Under the pieces are notes generated by a model. It was not told where the DNA came from. It worked only from the letters and a program-made list of their open reading frames with translations, and did not search any database. Both the position numbers and the translations under genes were made by a program. From Bacteroidia bacterium (GTDB lineage: Bacteria > Bacteroidota > Bacteroidia > J057): a DNA stretch of 64,000 bases. The stretch is taken from assembly GCA_041391665.1 (NCBI GenBank), contig JAWKNO010000002.1, positions 992,001 to 1,056,000 on the forward strand, in the 5' to 3' direction. Below, piece after piece: positions 39,276 to 48,746 of the stretch; position 1 is the first letter of the stretch, and every line of letters begins with the position of its first letter.

Positions 39276-39965
39276 ATGGAGCTTACCAAAATTGAACCAC
39301 TGGGTATTTTGATACTGGAGCCGGTGACTTCTCTGACTGATTTTATCACGGCAATCGTATGTTTCCTGTCTTTTCTGGTTTTGCAGCGACAGAACGCGAA
39401 TAACAATGTCCACAGCCTGATGCGTTATTATTTTCTACTGATGGGAATTGGGATGACGTTTGCTGCATTCATTGGACATGCATTCCTGTATATGGTTACG
39501 ACAGACTGGAAAATGATCGGTTGGACATTTAGTGCACTTGCGATCATGATGTTGGGCTTTTCCTCCGCAGAGTATGCAAAACCGCTGATTGGTACAAGAA
39601 GAACCCGCCTCATCCAGATTTTCGGTGTCCTGCAGCTTCTGGTATTCCTGGGTACAATGGCTTTTCCCGAGACCCGCAATTTCACTACAGTAAAAATCAA
39701 TTCAACCGTAGGGCTTGTAGGCGTTGTGCTGCCTATTCATGCATGGCTTTGGTTGCAGCATAAGGCTGGTGGAAGCAAAATCATTGCCTTAGCGGTGATA
39801 TGGGGAATAATCCCTGCCATTGTTTACAATACCGAATTCACCATTCATAAATATTTCAACTACCATGACCTAAGTCATGTGTTGATGTCGATCTATATTT
39901 TAATTATGCTGCGCGGGGCGCTGATGCTTCAGCCGGCATTAATGCCTTTCTCTAAAAACCAATAA
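39276..39965 (+). CDS. seven-helix membrane protein, CREST-like or DUF6962-like
   Basis: A 229-residue protein with about seven membrane helices. Conserved-looking polar residues sit in membrane positions: GHAFLYMV (His), HKYFNYHDLSHVLMSIYI (Asp and two His in H-x3-H-like spacing near the last helices), YAKPLIG. The H...DxxH pattern is like that of the CREST superfamily (ceramidase, hemolysin III, YhhN), but I cannot confirm homology. It is followed 15 bp downstream by the AGMO-like monooxygenase, which suggests a shared lipid substrate. Confidence 0.7.
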   Translation: MELTKIEPLGILILEPVTSLTDFITAIVCFLSFLVLQRQNANNNVHSLMRYYFLLMGIGMTFAAFIGHAFLYMVTTDWKMIGWTFSALAIMMLGFSSAEYAKPLIGTRRTRLIQIFGVLQLLVFLGTMAFPETRNFTTVKINSTVGLVGVVLPIHAWLWLQHKAGGSKIIALAVIWGIIPAIVYNTEFTIHKYFNYHDLSHVLMSIYILIMLRGALMLQPALMPFSKNQ

Positions 39966-39980
39966 TCAACAATTATTCCT

Positions 39981-41249
39981 ATGGGAGGATTACAATATGC
40001 AGGTTATATTATTCCGGTCTTGTTATTTCTGGCTTTGCTGGAATACCTCGTTTCCCGCCGGAAAAATGTAGAGGCTTATCGCTTCAGCGATACAATCGTA
40101 AATATGAGTTGTGGGATGCTGGAAAGACTGTTTGACTTCTTCTATGTGGTCATGATGTATTTCGTCTATGCTTACCTCTACGATAATTTTGCGATTGCTC
40201 ATATACCTTTTGACGGACAACCTGTCTGGATTCAGGCGCTGGTACTGATCCTGGCCTTGCTGGTGGCTGATTTTCTCGCTTACTGGCATCACCGGTTGAG
40301 TCATGAAATCAATTTCCTTTGGGCTGGTCACATTGTCCACCATCAAAGTGAGGAACTGAATATTACCACGGTTTTTCGTGTATCCGCAGTTTCTGTGATC
40401 TATCGCTCTTTCTTTTTTGTCTGGATGCCTATGGTCGGATTTCCATCCGGTGTGGTAACTTTTGCAACCGTTTTTATTGGACTATACCAGTTTGTTACCC
40501 ATACACGTCTGGTTGGTAAACTGGGCTTTCTGGAGTATATCATGGTTACGCCTTCCAGTCACAGGGTACATCACGCAAGAAATGAACACTACCTGGACAA
40601 AAACTACGGTCATGTCTTCATTTTCTGGGATCGTCTGCTGGGCACTTTTGAAGAAGAACAGGAAGAACCCGAGTATGGCATAACTACCGGGTTTGAAAGC
40701 TCTAATCCTTATTGGGCGTATTTTTACTATTGGGTGGATTTGTTTAAACGTGCGCGTAGAACCAAAAGCTGGAAAGATAAAATCCGGGTCTTTCTTATGC
40801 CTCCTACCTGGGCACCCGAAGATGACCCCCTGCCCAAACTGAAATATGAAACAGATGAGAACGGCAAACGCAAAAAATACAAGCTTGACATGCCATTCCG
40901 GCTACAGTTGTACGTTTTTGTTAATACGCTTCTCACCATTGGCGGATTTGTATTTCTGATGATCAGAAGGGCCGAACTCACCGCTGTTCCTATTGCTCAG
41001 ATTGCATCTATAATCGCGATTTCTGTGCTGAGTTTTGGGCTACTCATGGAAAGAAAAAAGGCTGCCTTATATGTAGAAATATTCCGGCTGTTGTTTGTCA
41101 TGGTGAATATCCCCTTCCTCTTTCTGGGGATGAACTATGCCTGGCTGCCTACAGCGATATTTACTCTGGTTTTGGTATTCTTTGGATTCTGGATGCTGCG
41201 AATGAGAGACTATTTTGGCATTTCAGTAAAACTCGAAACCCAATTATAG
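39981..41249 (+). CDS. alkylglycerol-monooxygenase-like sterol desaturase family protein
   Basis: A 422-residue polytopic enzyme of the fatty acid hydroxylase superfamily. The eight-histidine di-iron pattern is complete: HHRLSHE (about residues 109-115), WAGHIVHHQSEE (about 122-133) and SSHRVHHARNEH (about 194-205). WAGHxxHHSSE, HRVHHxRN and the following DKNYG-V-I-WD-L-GTFEEE segments are the ones that distinguish alkylglycerol monooxygenase (AGMO/TMEM195). About nine membrane helices, including four after the catalytic domain, also fit AGMO. It would cleave ether bonds of alkylglycerols with O2 and a pterin-type reductant; substrate in this organism is inferred. Confidence 0.87.
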   Translation: MGGLQYAGYIIPVLLFLALLEYLVSRRKNVEAYRFSDTIVNMSCGMLERLFDFFYVVMMYFVYAYLYDNFAIAHIPFDGQPVWIQALVLILALLVADFLAYWHHRLSHEINFLWAGHIVHHQSEELNITTVFRVSAVSVIYRSFFFVWMPMVGFPSGVVTFATVFIGLYQFVTHTRLVGKLGFLEYIMVTPSSHRVHHARNEHYLDKNYGHVFIFWDRLLGTFEEEQEEPEYGITTGFESSNPYWAYFYYWVDLFKRARRTKSWKDKIRVFLMPPTWAPEDDPLPKLKYETDENGKRKKYKLDMPFRLQLYVFVNTLLTIGGFVFLMIRRAELTAVPIAQIASIIAISVLSFGLLMERKKAALYVEIFRLLFVMVNIPFLFLGMNYAWLPTAIFTLVLVFFGFWMLRMRDYFGISVKLETQL

Positions 41250-41261
41250 CCATCAAATCAA

Positions 41262-41299
41262 AGCCGGTTGCCTGTTTCTGAAAAATCAGGAAACCGGCT
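41262..41299. other. hairpin between convergent genes
   Basis: AGCCGGTT and AACCGGCT with additional CCTG/CAGG pairing. It includes the last codons of the SDR gene. It lacks a clear T-run, so it may be an mRNA 3-prime stabiliser rather than a strong terminator. Confidence 0.4.
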
Positions 41300-42131
41300 C
41301 AACATAGTTCGGTTTGCCTGAGGAATTGGCTTTGATTTTCTCGATGTTGAGCGAGAAAAACCAGTGAACCAGCCCAGGCGCAAGCCACTTAACCAATTGC
41401 AACCCTTTCCCCATCAGGGAGAGGGTTGTGCTTTTTTTCCTTTTAAGGATCATATTGCTGACAATGGCGGCGACCTGTGCAGGTGTTTGTTTTTTAATTC
41501 CTTTTCTGTCTTCCAGATAAATTAATTTTCCGTCTGCATCCATAATGACCTTTTTGGGATCATTTTCAGTGAAGCCCACATAAGCGATGCCCACATGAAC
41601 GCCCGCTCCTGTGGTTTCCAGCCTCAGCGATTCGCAAAAGGCTGTAAGTGCCTTCTTGGAAGCGCTGTAAATGGAGTTGAAGGGAAGTCCGTGAAAGGAT
41701 GCAATGCTTGATATGAAGACAATACTCCCTTTACTTTTTTTGATCCATGGGAGTGCCGCCTTACTGGGGAAAATAGACCCCAGAATATTGGTATCCGTAA
41801 TATTGCGAAAGACCTCCGGGCTCATGGATTCGATGGACCCGCGTGTGGCTGCGCCTGCATTATTGACGAGGATATCCAGCCTTCCCCACGTATCAATTGC
41901 CGTCTGAATGAGTGCAGAAGCATCTTCCCATTTGCTGATATCGCCCCCTGCGGCTGCGATTTGAAAGCCCATAGATCGGAGTTCTTCGGCAGTTTCTTCC
42001 AACTGACTGATATTTCGCGCATTCAGTACGACGGATGCCCCCTGGGAAGCCAGTTCAATAGCTATTGCCTTGCCGATTCCCATCCGCGACCCTGTAACAA
42101 TCGCTACTTTTCCTTCCAGTTTTTTTTGCAT
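41286..42131 (-). CDS. short-chain dehydrogenase/reductase (SDR)
   Basis: A 281-residue classical SDR with GSRMGIGKAIA (cofactor site, about residues 14-24), NNAGAATRG (about 90-98), catalytic Ser in ISSIASF and YSASKKALTAF (Tyr and Lys). The C-terminal extension (LVKWLAPGLVHWFFSLN, residues 250-270) is hydrophobic and may associate with the membrane, as in reductases acting on lipid substrates. Downstream of, and on the same strand as, the epimerase-like gene, 35 bp apart. Confidence 0.9.
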   Translation of the reverse strand: MQKKLEGKVAIVTGSRMGIGKAIAIELASQGASVVLNARNISQLEETAEELRSMGFQIAAAGGDISKWEDASALIQTAIDTWGRLDILVNNAGAATRGSIESMSPEVFRNITDTNILGSIFPSKAALPWIKKSKGSIVFISSIASFHGLPFNSIYSASKKALTAFCESLRLETTGAGVHVGIAYVGFTENDPKKVIMDADGKLIYLEDRKGIKKQTPAQVAAIVSNMILKRKKSTTLSLMGKGLQLVKWLAPGLVHWFFSLNIEKIKANSSGKPNYVEPVS

Positions 42132-42166
42132 GTTCTGTTTTTTTATCTCCCTATCAGGCAGGAAAT

Positions 42167-43153
42167 TTATAAATATCCATTTGCCTTAAACCAATCAAAA
42201 GCTTCTTTTGCCGCAGTTTTAAGGCCCGTCTGGGGAAGTGCCAGCTCTTTGATCGCTTTTGCCGGCGAAAAATAATGTTCATCGCACGATACCAATGCCA
42301 TCGGGTATGTAAGTTTGGGTGCTTTTCCCGTGATATTACCCATTGCCGTTCCTGCAAGTCCAATACCTTTAATAATAAAATCAGGGACTGTCAGCCTTGG
42401 CGGTTTGGTTCCTACCGCTTCGCAAATCTGGGTAATCGCTTCTTTATAGGTAAGGTTTTCGTGTCCCAGGATATAGGCCTCGCCTATCCGGCCCATGGTA
42501 AGGGCGTTGGCTGCTGCTTCGGCTACGTCTCTGACGTGAACCCAGTTTCTTCCCCCACCGGTAAAACCCGGCACCTGACCTTTGGCAGCTGCAATGATCA
42601 TCGCTCCGCTGCTGGGTTTGGTGTCATATGGCCCGATCATAAATGTTGGGTTTACTACAATTGCCGGAAGCCCTTCATTTTTTACGGCTTCCAGTACCAC
42701 AAGCTGCCCCTTTACCTTGGTATCAATATAATCCAATCCATATTTGGCTGAGACGCAAGGATCATTTTCGGTGCCTGGTTTGGATTTCGTGCCAACACCA
42801 AAAGAACTTGCACTGCCAATGTGTACAAATCGCTCTATCCCATTCTTCTGGGCGGCATCAATCATATTGCGTGTGCCTTCTACATTCACTTTGTGATAAA
42901 TTTCACCTCTTGACGGCCATACATTGGTGTTTGCGGCTACGTGAATAACCTGTTTACACCCTTTTGCTGCTGCTTCAAGCGAATTTCGGTCAAGTACATC
43001 GCCGCTTACACGCTCGATTTCTAGTCCGTCTAAGGATGGAACATTCCTGTCGCGCTGGATCAAAACCCGCACATCATAGTTCCTGGAGATCAGGGTGCGA
43101 ACCAGGTTGCTTCCAAGCAATCCGTCGGCCCCGGTAACGAGAATTTTATTCAT
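42167..43153 (-). CDS. NAD-dependent epimerase/dihydroflavonol-4-reductase-like protein
   Basis: A 328-residue extended SDR from the ATG of MNKILVTGADG (a TTG would add three residues). Cofactor motif GADGLLGSNL (about residues 8-17), the HVAANTN stretch and the YxxxK pair in YIDTKVKGQ (Tyr near 150, Lys 154). The sequence resembles dihydroflavonol 4-reductase or NAD-dependent aldehyde/steroid reductases (3-beta-HSD-type). With the SDR gene and the AGMO-like gene opposite, a lipid or terpenoid reductase role is possible, not shown. Confidence 0.9.
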   Translation of the reverse strand: MNKILVTGADGLLGSNLVRTLISRNYDVRVLIQRDRNVPSLDGLEIERVSGDVLDRNSLEAAAKGCKQVIHVAANTNVWPSRGEIYHKVNVEGTRNMIDAAQKNGIERFVHIGSASSFGVGTKSKPGTENDPCVSAKYGLDYIDTKVKGQLVVLEAVKNEGLPAIVVNPTFMIGPYDTKPSSGAMIIAAAKGQVPGFTGGGRNWVHVRDVAEAAANALTMGRIGEAYILGHENLTYKEAITQICEAVGTKPPRLTVPDFIIKGIGLAGTAMGNITGKAPKLTYPMALVSCDEHYFSPAKAIKELALPQTGLKTAAKEAFDWFKANGYL

Positions 43154-43228
43154 AGACGGCAATTTTACAAAAAATCTTGATTTTAGTCGAAATTTGGTTT
43201 CCTTGCATCGCGATCATCCGGTAGGTTT

Positions 43229-44293
43229 ATGCAAGAATACCTAAAAAATCTGGGGATAGAATTAAAAATAGCCGGACTGTTTTTTTTTATAGTCGCGGGG
43301 TTATGTGCTATGCTTTCGGCTCAGGTTTCCGAACGAAATCTTTACAAGGAGAGGGGGCGATGGGGCTACCTCAATGGGGCTGAACAAATTGTGATTCCTG
43401 CCAGATTTCATAGTGCTACTTCTTTTTCCCTTGGGAGGGCTACAGTAGAGTATAAAGGGAAATGGGGGCAGATCGATACCAATGGCCATCGTATTATCCC
43501 AATCCGTTATGATGACCCTTATTTTATTCCGGATGAAAATGGCATAATCCTCGTGAGCCGGGGACGGAAGAAGGGCGCAATTGATACAACAGGCAGAATC
43601 ATAATCCCCGTAAAGTATGATCAGGTATTTCCCTATTGGCGCGGAATGGGAAGGGTGAAAAGAGCCGGGAAAATGGGGTATCTGGATACCTCCGGGAAAT
43701 GGGTGATTCCTTTAATTTTTGACAGTCTGACGCCCGTATATGGTGAAAATACAATCCTCGCTGAAAATGCAGGAAAATGGGGAATACTCGGAATGAACGG
43801 GCAACAATTTACAGATATAAAATTTGACTCACTGGAAAGAACCCCTTCTTCATCGGTATTCCTGGCCTTTTCTCAAGGTAAAACCGGCTATGTGGATACC
43901 CTGGGAAATGAAGTTTTTACCTATAAGAAGGAGTTACTCCCGGACCCGGGCCGGTTTAAAGATTTTGAGGTGCTTTCTGAAGCGGTGCATAGCCTGGAAA
44001 AATGTAATGATGCAAAAATAATCCAACAGGAAAGAGCCATCGAAATCGCCGGGAATGTAGGTATCCGGGCTGAAATCAAAAAAAATGATCATCTCGAATG
44101 TCAGTTGGACTTATGGGACAATATGTGTTGTTGGCGGCTATGTCTGATTTCAACCAGTACCACCAGAGAAGGTGAATGTCGCTTTACCAATGGATGTACT
44201 GCTGTTCTTACACGTACCATCTGGATCAGTAGCGATTCCGGCGAGATTCTTCACAGCGATACGCAAAGGAGGTTGTATCCCAATTATGAATGA
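43229..44293 (+). CDS. secreted WG-repeat protein
   Basis: A 354-residue protein with an N-terminal hydrophobic segment (IAGLFFFIVAGLCAMLSAQ, about residues 13-31) that is likely a signal peptide or anchor. Six WG-type repeats follow (GRWGYLNG, GKWGQIDTNG, KKGAIDTTG, GKMGYLDTSG, GKWGILGMNG, GKTGYVDTLG), about 40-45 residues apart, each with a KYD-like strand. WG repeats are common in Bacteroidota surface or secreted proteins of unknown function. The C-terminal 80 residues are Cys-rich (CCWRLC) and differ from the repeats. Confidence 0.82.
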   Translation: MQEYLKNLGIELKIAGLFFFIVAGLCAMLSAQVSERNLYKERGRWGYLNGAEQIVIPARFHSATSFSLGRATVEYKGKWGQIDTNGHRIIPIRYDDPYFIPDENGIILVSRGRKKGAIDTTGRIIIPVKYDQVFPYWRGMGRVKRAGKMGYLDTSGKWVIPLIFDSLTPVYGENTILAENAGKWGILGMNGQQFTDIKFDSLERTPSSSVFLAFSQGKTGYVDTLGNEVFTYKKELLPDPGRFKDFEVLSEAVHSLEKCNDAKIIQQERAIEIAGNVGIRAEIKKNDHLECQLDLWDNMCCWRLCLISTSTTREGECRFTNGCTAVLTRTIWISSDSGEILHSDTQRRLYPNYE

Positions 44294-44418
44294 TGAAAAT
44301 AATATTCACTTATATATGTTATAAAATACATAATTGGGATTATTTGCAAACTGAATAATTGTTTAATGTTGTGAAATGCGGGACATGATGTTGTGTCTTC
44401 TTCTAAACATAAAGCAAT

Positions 44419-45573
44419 ATGCTTATTCAGCAATTTCGTTGGGAACCTTCTACAGGATGGAATCCCGAACTACCCACTCAATCCAGTACTCCCCAGCTTG
44501 TTTTGTTTTTTGGTGGGAAAAACGCGCTGGTTTCCGGCGAAATTTATCAGACACTGAAAAATAGCTTTCCTGAATCAGAACTCGTGGGATGTACGACTTC
44601 AGGTGAAATTTTGGGGGATGAGGTAATGGATGAAACTGTGGTTGTTTCAACCATTACTTTGGAAAAAACCCCGGTAAGGGTTGAATCCTTGTTGATTTCG
44701 GATGTTGAAAATTCTTTTTCCGCCGGTAGTGTCCTGGGCGGAAGGTTATCCGCTGAGGATCTGAAGGCAGTATTTATTATTTCTGATGGAAATCGGGTAA
44801 ATGGAAGTGAGCTGGTCAAGGGGCTTACCCATGCATTAGTTGACGATGTAGTAATCACAGGTGGTCTTGCAGGTGATGGGCCAAGATTTGAGCAGACGCT
44901 GGTAAGCCACAATCATGTTCCGGAATCGGGTAGAATTGCCGCCATAGGTTTTTATGGTTCTGCAATTCAGGTAGGACATGGATCTGTCGGTGGATGGGAT
45001 GTTTTTGGTCCCGAAAGAATGATAACCCGGGCTGAGAAAAACATATTATTTGAACTGGATGGCAAGCCTGCTCTGGATTTGTATAAAACATATCTTGGCG
45101 AAGAATCAGAAAAACTTCCGGGTAGTGCCTTACAGTTTCCCTTGTCAATTAGAGAAAATGCTCATCCGGGCAGTGGTACTGTCCGTACCATTCTTTCTAT
45201 CAACGAAGCAGAAGGGGCTATGATATTTGCAGGCGATATGCCTGAAGGTTATGTGGCTCAACTGATGATGGCCAATTTTGACAGACTTGTCGATGGGGCC
45301 GCAGAGGCGGCAACCTATGCATCATTGAATACTATACGGGAAGCATCGGGCGACAAACTCGCGTTGCTGATCAGTTGTGTGGGGCGGAAAATTGTTTTGG
45401 GGCAGAGAATTGCAGATGAAGCAGAGGCGGTAGGCGAAGTATTGGAGGAAAAGATCGGCCATGTTGCCCGGATCGGATTTTATTCGTACGGAGAGATTTC
45501 GCCTCACGTAGAGGCGGGGAATTGTGAATTACATAATCAGACCATGACCATTACCGTATTTGCAGAAAATTAA
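44419..45573 (+). CDS. FIST-domain sensory protein
   Basis: A 384-residue protein with FIST_N (about residues 10-215; LVGCTTSGEILGDEVMDET and GGLAGDGPRFEQTLV) and FIST_C (about 225-370; GRKIVLGQRIADEAEAV) domains. FIST proteins bind small ligands, and the domain is associated with signal transduction proteins. No transmembrane segment or output domain, so it should act as a separate soluble sensor. It precedes the hybrid histidine kinase gene by 9 bp, so the two are almost certainly co-transcribed and probably work together. Confidence 0.93.
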   Translation: MLIQQFRWEPSTGWNPELPTQSSTPQLVLFFGGKNALVSGEIYQTLKNSFPESELVGCTTSGEILGDEVMDETVVVSTITLEKTPVRVESLLISDVENSFSAGSVLGGRLSAEDLKAVFIISDGNRVNGSELVKGLTHALVDDVVITGGLAGDGPRFEQTLVSHNHVPESGRIAAIGFYGSAIQVGHGSVGGWDVFGPERMITRAEKNILFELDGKPALDLYKTYLGEESEKLPGSALQFPLSIRENAHPGSGTVRTILSINEAEGAMIFAGDMPEGYVAQLMMANFDRLVDGAAEAATYASLNTIREASGDKLALLISCVGRKIVLGQRIADEAEAVGEVLEEKIGHVARIGFYSYGEISPHVEAGNCELHNQTMTITVFAEN

Positions 45574-45582
45574 CATCGTATT

Positions 45583-47337
45583 ATGCACAAGTTGGTTCAA
45601 CGGCAGCTAAAGGTACTTCAGCGTAAATTCAGTGACCCGGAAGCACTACTGGAAGCATTTGCCGGTATTGTAAGCGATACTTATGATGAGGCTGATAAAG
45701 AACGGCGAAAAAAAGATCGTTCGGTGGAACTGATGTCCAAAGAATTATTTGAAGCGAATAAAAAGCAGAAGGAAAAAAGTGAGGTGATTATCTCCGCAAT
45801 TCTGGATAATGTGGTCGATGGTGTGGTTACCTTTAATCCCAAGTTTGGAATTCAGACGTTTAACCCCGGAGCTGAAGCTATTTTTGGCTATAAGGCCAGC
45901 GAGATTATCGGTATGCCTTGCAAAAATCTTCTTGACCCCGATTCGTTTGAGTGGTATGAAGAAATGATGGAATCACTTTTTTTGACCGGTAAAGTTGAAG
46001 AAAAAGACAGTGAGGATCGGATCAAGGGGCTTCGGAAATCGGGAGGTTCATTTCCTATGGAAATCACGATCAGTAAAGTGAGTCTGGAAGATGAACATTT
46101 TTTTCTGGCGATTGTAAGAGACATCTCAGATCGCAAAAATGCCGAAAATGAGCTGATCAAAGCCAAAGAAATTGCGGAGGCTGCCGCAGTGGCAAAGTCT
46201 CAGTTTTTGTCTCATATGAGCCACGAAATCCGTACCCCGATGAATGCGGTGATTGGGATTACCGATTTGTTGATGGATGAAGACCTGACGGAAGCACAAT
46301 TGGAAAATCTGAAAATACTTAAATTTTCAGGAGAGAACCTTTTGGTGATTATTAATGATATTTTGGATTTCAGCAAAATAGAAGCCGGTAAAATCGAACT
46401 GGAAGAAGTGGAGTTTGATCTGAAACAGTTGACCTCTAGTATCAGAGAATCCGTATCTTATAAAGCCCGGGACAAAGACATTTCACTTGGGGTCGAAATT
46501 GATCACAGGTTACCCCATACCTTCACGAGTGACCCTGTTCGTATTTCCCAGATTCTCACCAATCTTATGAGTAACGCAGTGAAATTCACCCAGAAGGGAC
46601 ATGTGTTACTTCGGATTGTTTACCGCGGGGAAACCGATGATTTTGTGCATATCCAATTTGAAGTCGAAGATACAGGTATTGGTATTCCGGAAGATAAGCA
46701 GGATCTGATATTTGAAAGTTTTACGCAATCTCAATCCGATACCACGCGCAAATTTGGCGGTACAGGGCTGGGGCTCGCGATTACGCGCAGGCTCGTAGAG
46801 CTTTTGGGAAGCAGGATATCCGTGAAAAGTGAATTGGGCGCAGGGTCTGTGTTTACGTTTACATTGAAAGTAAAAAAAGGAAATTCCCATTCGCTGCCTC
46901 ATAGTGTGCCCCCGCACGAAAAAGTCGTCTTTGAAGGGCTCGAAGGCACATCGGTGCTCCTGGTGGAAGATAATCGGGTAAATCAGATCGTAGCCTCCAA
47001 TTACCTCCGTAAATGGGGGATTCTTTTTGATATTGCTGAAAATGGGAAAGAAGCTTTGGAAAAGGTACAGGCCAAGCAGTATGACCTGGTTTTGATGGAT
47101 CTCCATATGCCTGAAATGAATGGATATGATGCTACGAGGGCAATACGCGCAATTTCTGAATCATACTACCAGAACTTGCCCATCATTGCCCTGACTGCCT
47201 CCGCATTATCACCTGTAAAAGGTACCGTAATAGACGCCGGAATGAATGATTTCGTATCCAAACCCTTTCGGCCGGATCAATTATTCCAGACCATGCGGAC
47301 AAACATAGCCAGGCAGATCAAAACAGGCGCCTCCTGA
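45583..47337 (+). CDS. soluble hybrid histidine kinase (PAS-HisKA-HATPase-REC)
   Basis: A 584-residue protein without membrane helices. N-terminal helix (about 1-65), PAS domain (about 66-185; GIQTFNPGAEAIFGYKASEI, FFLAIVRDISDRKNAEN), HisKA with phospho-accepting His214 in SHMSHEIRTPMNAVIG, HATPase_c with N-box NLMSNAVKFT (about 326) and G-boxes DTGIGIPED, GGTGLGLAIT, and a C-terminal REC domain with Asp506 in LMDLHMPEMNG and Lys near 560 in FVSKPFRPDQ. Signal likely comes from the adjacent FIST protein. No separate response regulator with a DNA-binding domain is close by. Confidence 0.95.
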   Translation: MHKLVQRQLKVLQRKFSDPEALLEAFAGIVSDTYDEADKERRKKDRSVELMSKELFEANKKQKEKSEVIISAILDNVVDGVVTFNPKFGIQTFNPGAEAIFGYKASEIIGMPCKNLLDPDSFEWYEEMMESLFLTGKVEEKDSEDRIKGLRKSGGSFPMEITISKVSLEDEHFFLAIVRDISDRKNAENELIKAKEIAEAAAVAKSQFLSHMSHEIRTPMNAVIGITDLLMDEDLTEAQLENLKILKFSGENLLVIINDILDFSKIEAGKIELEEVEFDLKQLTSSIRESVSYKARDKDISLGVEIDHRLPHTFTSDPVRISQILTNLMSNAVKFTQKGHVLLRIVYRGETDDFVHIQFEVEDTGIGIPEDKQDLIFESFTQSQSDTTRKFGGTGLGLAITRRLVELLGSRISVKSELGAGSVFTFTLKVKKGNSHSLPHSVPPHEKVVFEGLEGTSVLLVEDNRVNQIVASNYLRKWGILFDIAENGKEALEKVQAKQYDLVLMDLHMPEMNGYDATRAIRAISESYYQNLPIIALTASALSPVKGTVIDAGMNDFVSKPFRPDQLFQTMRTNIARQIKTGAS

Positions 47338-47428
47338 GCGGAAAAAATGCTTTTGATTGGTAGGGATGAAGAATTTTCTTTAGCTTGCCATTCGATTTCC
47401 GGCATAATTTCAGGCGGGCTAGTATTGT

Positions 47429-47950
47429 ATGGATGACCAACCTCGGGACATATTTGAATCTGATCATGCTTTCATCGAAGTAATGTCAACAGCGCTGCTG
47501 CTGACAGGAATCGTGTCTCTCTTATTCGTTTTGATGTGTAAAGTCCTGCATTGGAATGTGTGTGATTTAAAATGGATTCCATTGTTTGGTGGATTTGAAC
47601 TGGGCCGTGCTGATTTGCTGGCCATCAACCTCCCCTTGGCATTGCTGATTCTGGGTATAGGTCTGAGACTGTATACCGGGTTTGGCTGGGCCACCTGTCT
47701 GATTTTGCTTACCATTCTTGCCGGAAGTTTTTCTGCCATTGCATGGAAACTGGTCGGCAGTTGGGATGAATATACACGTAAGGTAATGGAACGAGAGATT
47801 CTGCCACAGGATTATCCCCTGCTGGAGTCTATTGTCGTTAATATTGTATTCGCTATCGTCTGTTTTCTCGGCGTAACCTTTCTGTTGTTACCGTCCGTCA
47901 GAAAAATTTATTGGGGGAAAAATAATCCTCCTACCATTCCGTCAGCCTGA
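47429..47950 (+). CDS. membrane protein of unknown function
   Basis: A 173-residue protein with about four membrane helices (LLLTGIVSLLFVLMC, DLLAINLPLALLILGIGL, TCLILLTILAGSFSAI, SIVVNIVFAIVCFLGVTFLLL). No known motif was recognised. An aromatic segment (YTGFGWATC) lies between helices 2 and 3. It is followed 9 bp later by ribulose-phosphate epimerase, probably coincidental operon placement. Confidence 0.72.
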   Translation: MDDQPRDIFESDHAFIEVMSTALLLTGIVSLLFVLMCKVLHWNVCDLKWIPLFGGFELGRADLLAINLPLALLILGIGLRLYTGFGWATCLILLTILAGSFSAIAWKLVGSWDEYTRKVMEREILPQDYPLLESIVVNIVFAIVCFLGVTFLLLPSVRKIYWGKNNPPTIPSA

Positions 47951-47959
47951 TCATTCGCT

Positions 47960-48625
47960 ATGTCTCATTTGATCGCTCCTTCTATCCTTGCCGCCAATTT
48001 TGCCCGTTTGGGTGACGAAATCGAGATGATTAACCGTTCAGAAGCCGATTGGGTTCATTGTGATGTCATGGACGGGCGGTTTGTGCCGAATATTTCTTTC
48101 GGCATCCCCGTAATTTCTGCGGTAAAAAAAATATCAAAAAAGCCACTCGATGTTCATTTGATGATCGTAGAGCCTGAAAAATATCTGGCTGATTTTCAGC
48201 ATGCCGGAGCTGACAGGATCACCATCCACGAGGAGGCGGTTACTCATTTGGACAGTACCCTTCATGCCATTCGGAAACTAGGCATAAAATCAGGGGTCGC
48301 GCTTAATCCGGCTACGCCGGTAGAGGTCTTAAAGCATATTCTGCCATTGGCCGATATGGTTCTGCTTATGACGGTCAATCCCGGTTTTGGCGGGCAGGCC
48401 TTTATTCCTTATGTATATGATAAAATTATCCAACTGAAAGCCATGATACGAGCGGTTGGGTCTGATACGCTGATCCAGGTTGACGGCGGGGTGGACAATG
48501 GAAATGTAAAACAACTGGTACGTTCGGGTGTGGATGTTCTGGTCGCAGGAAGTTCAGTATTTCGCACCCCTGATCCGCTTGAAGCGATTAGGGAACTGAA
48601 AAAACCGGTTTCAGATTGGGTATAA
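47960..48625 (+). CDS. rpe: ribulose-phosphate 3-epimerase
   Basis: A 221-residue TIM-barrel enzyme. Visible: IAPSILAANFARL (residues 5-17), DWVHCDVMDGRFVPN (metal-binding His/Asp), DVHLMI, MTVNPGFGGQAFI (catalytic region) and IQVDGGVDNGNV. It interconverts ribulose-5-phosphate and xylulose-5-phosphate in the pentose phosphate pathway. Length is standard. Confidence 0.97.
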   Translation: MSHLIAPSILAANFARLGDEIEMINRSEADWVHCDVMDGRFVPNISFGIPVISAVKKISKKPLDVHLMIVEPEKYLADFQHAGADRITIHEEAVTHLDSTLHAIRKLGIKSGVALNPATPVEVLKHILPLADMVLLMTVNPGFGGQAFIPYVYDKIIQLKAMIRAVGSDTLIQVDGGVDNGNVKQLVRSGVDVLVAGSSVFRTPDPLEAIRELKKPVSDWV

Positions 48626-48746
48626 ATTTTTAAAACAATTTACCTCTTTCGGGCGTTTTTCATCAATAGGCTTCCAATTGCCAGTTTTTTTCGTTGGAAT
48701 AATAATTGTAGTTGCATTAGTATCTGTATGTATTAAGGAATGTTGC

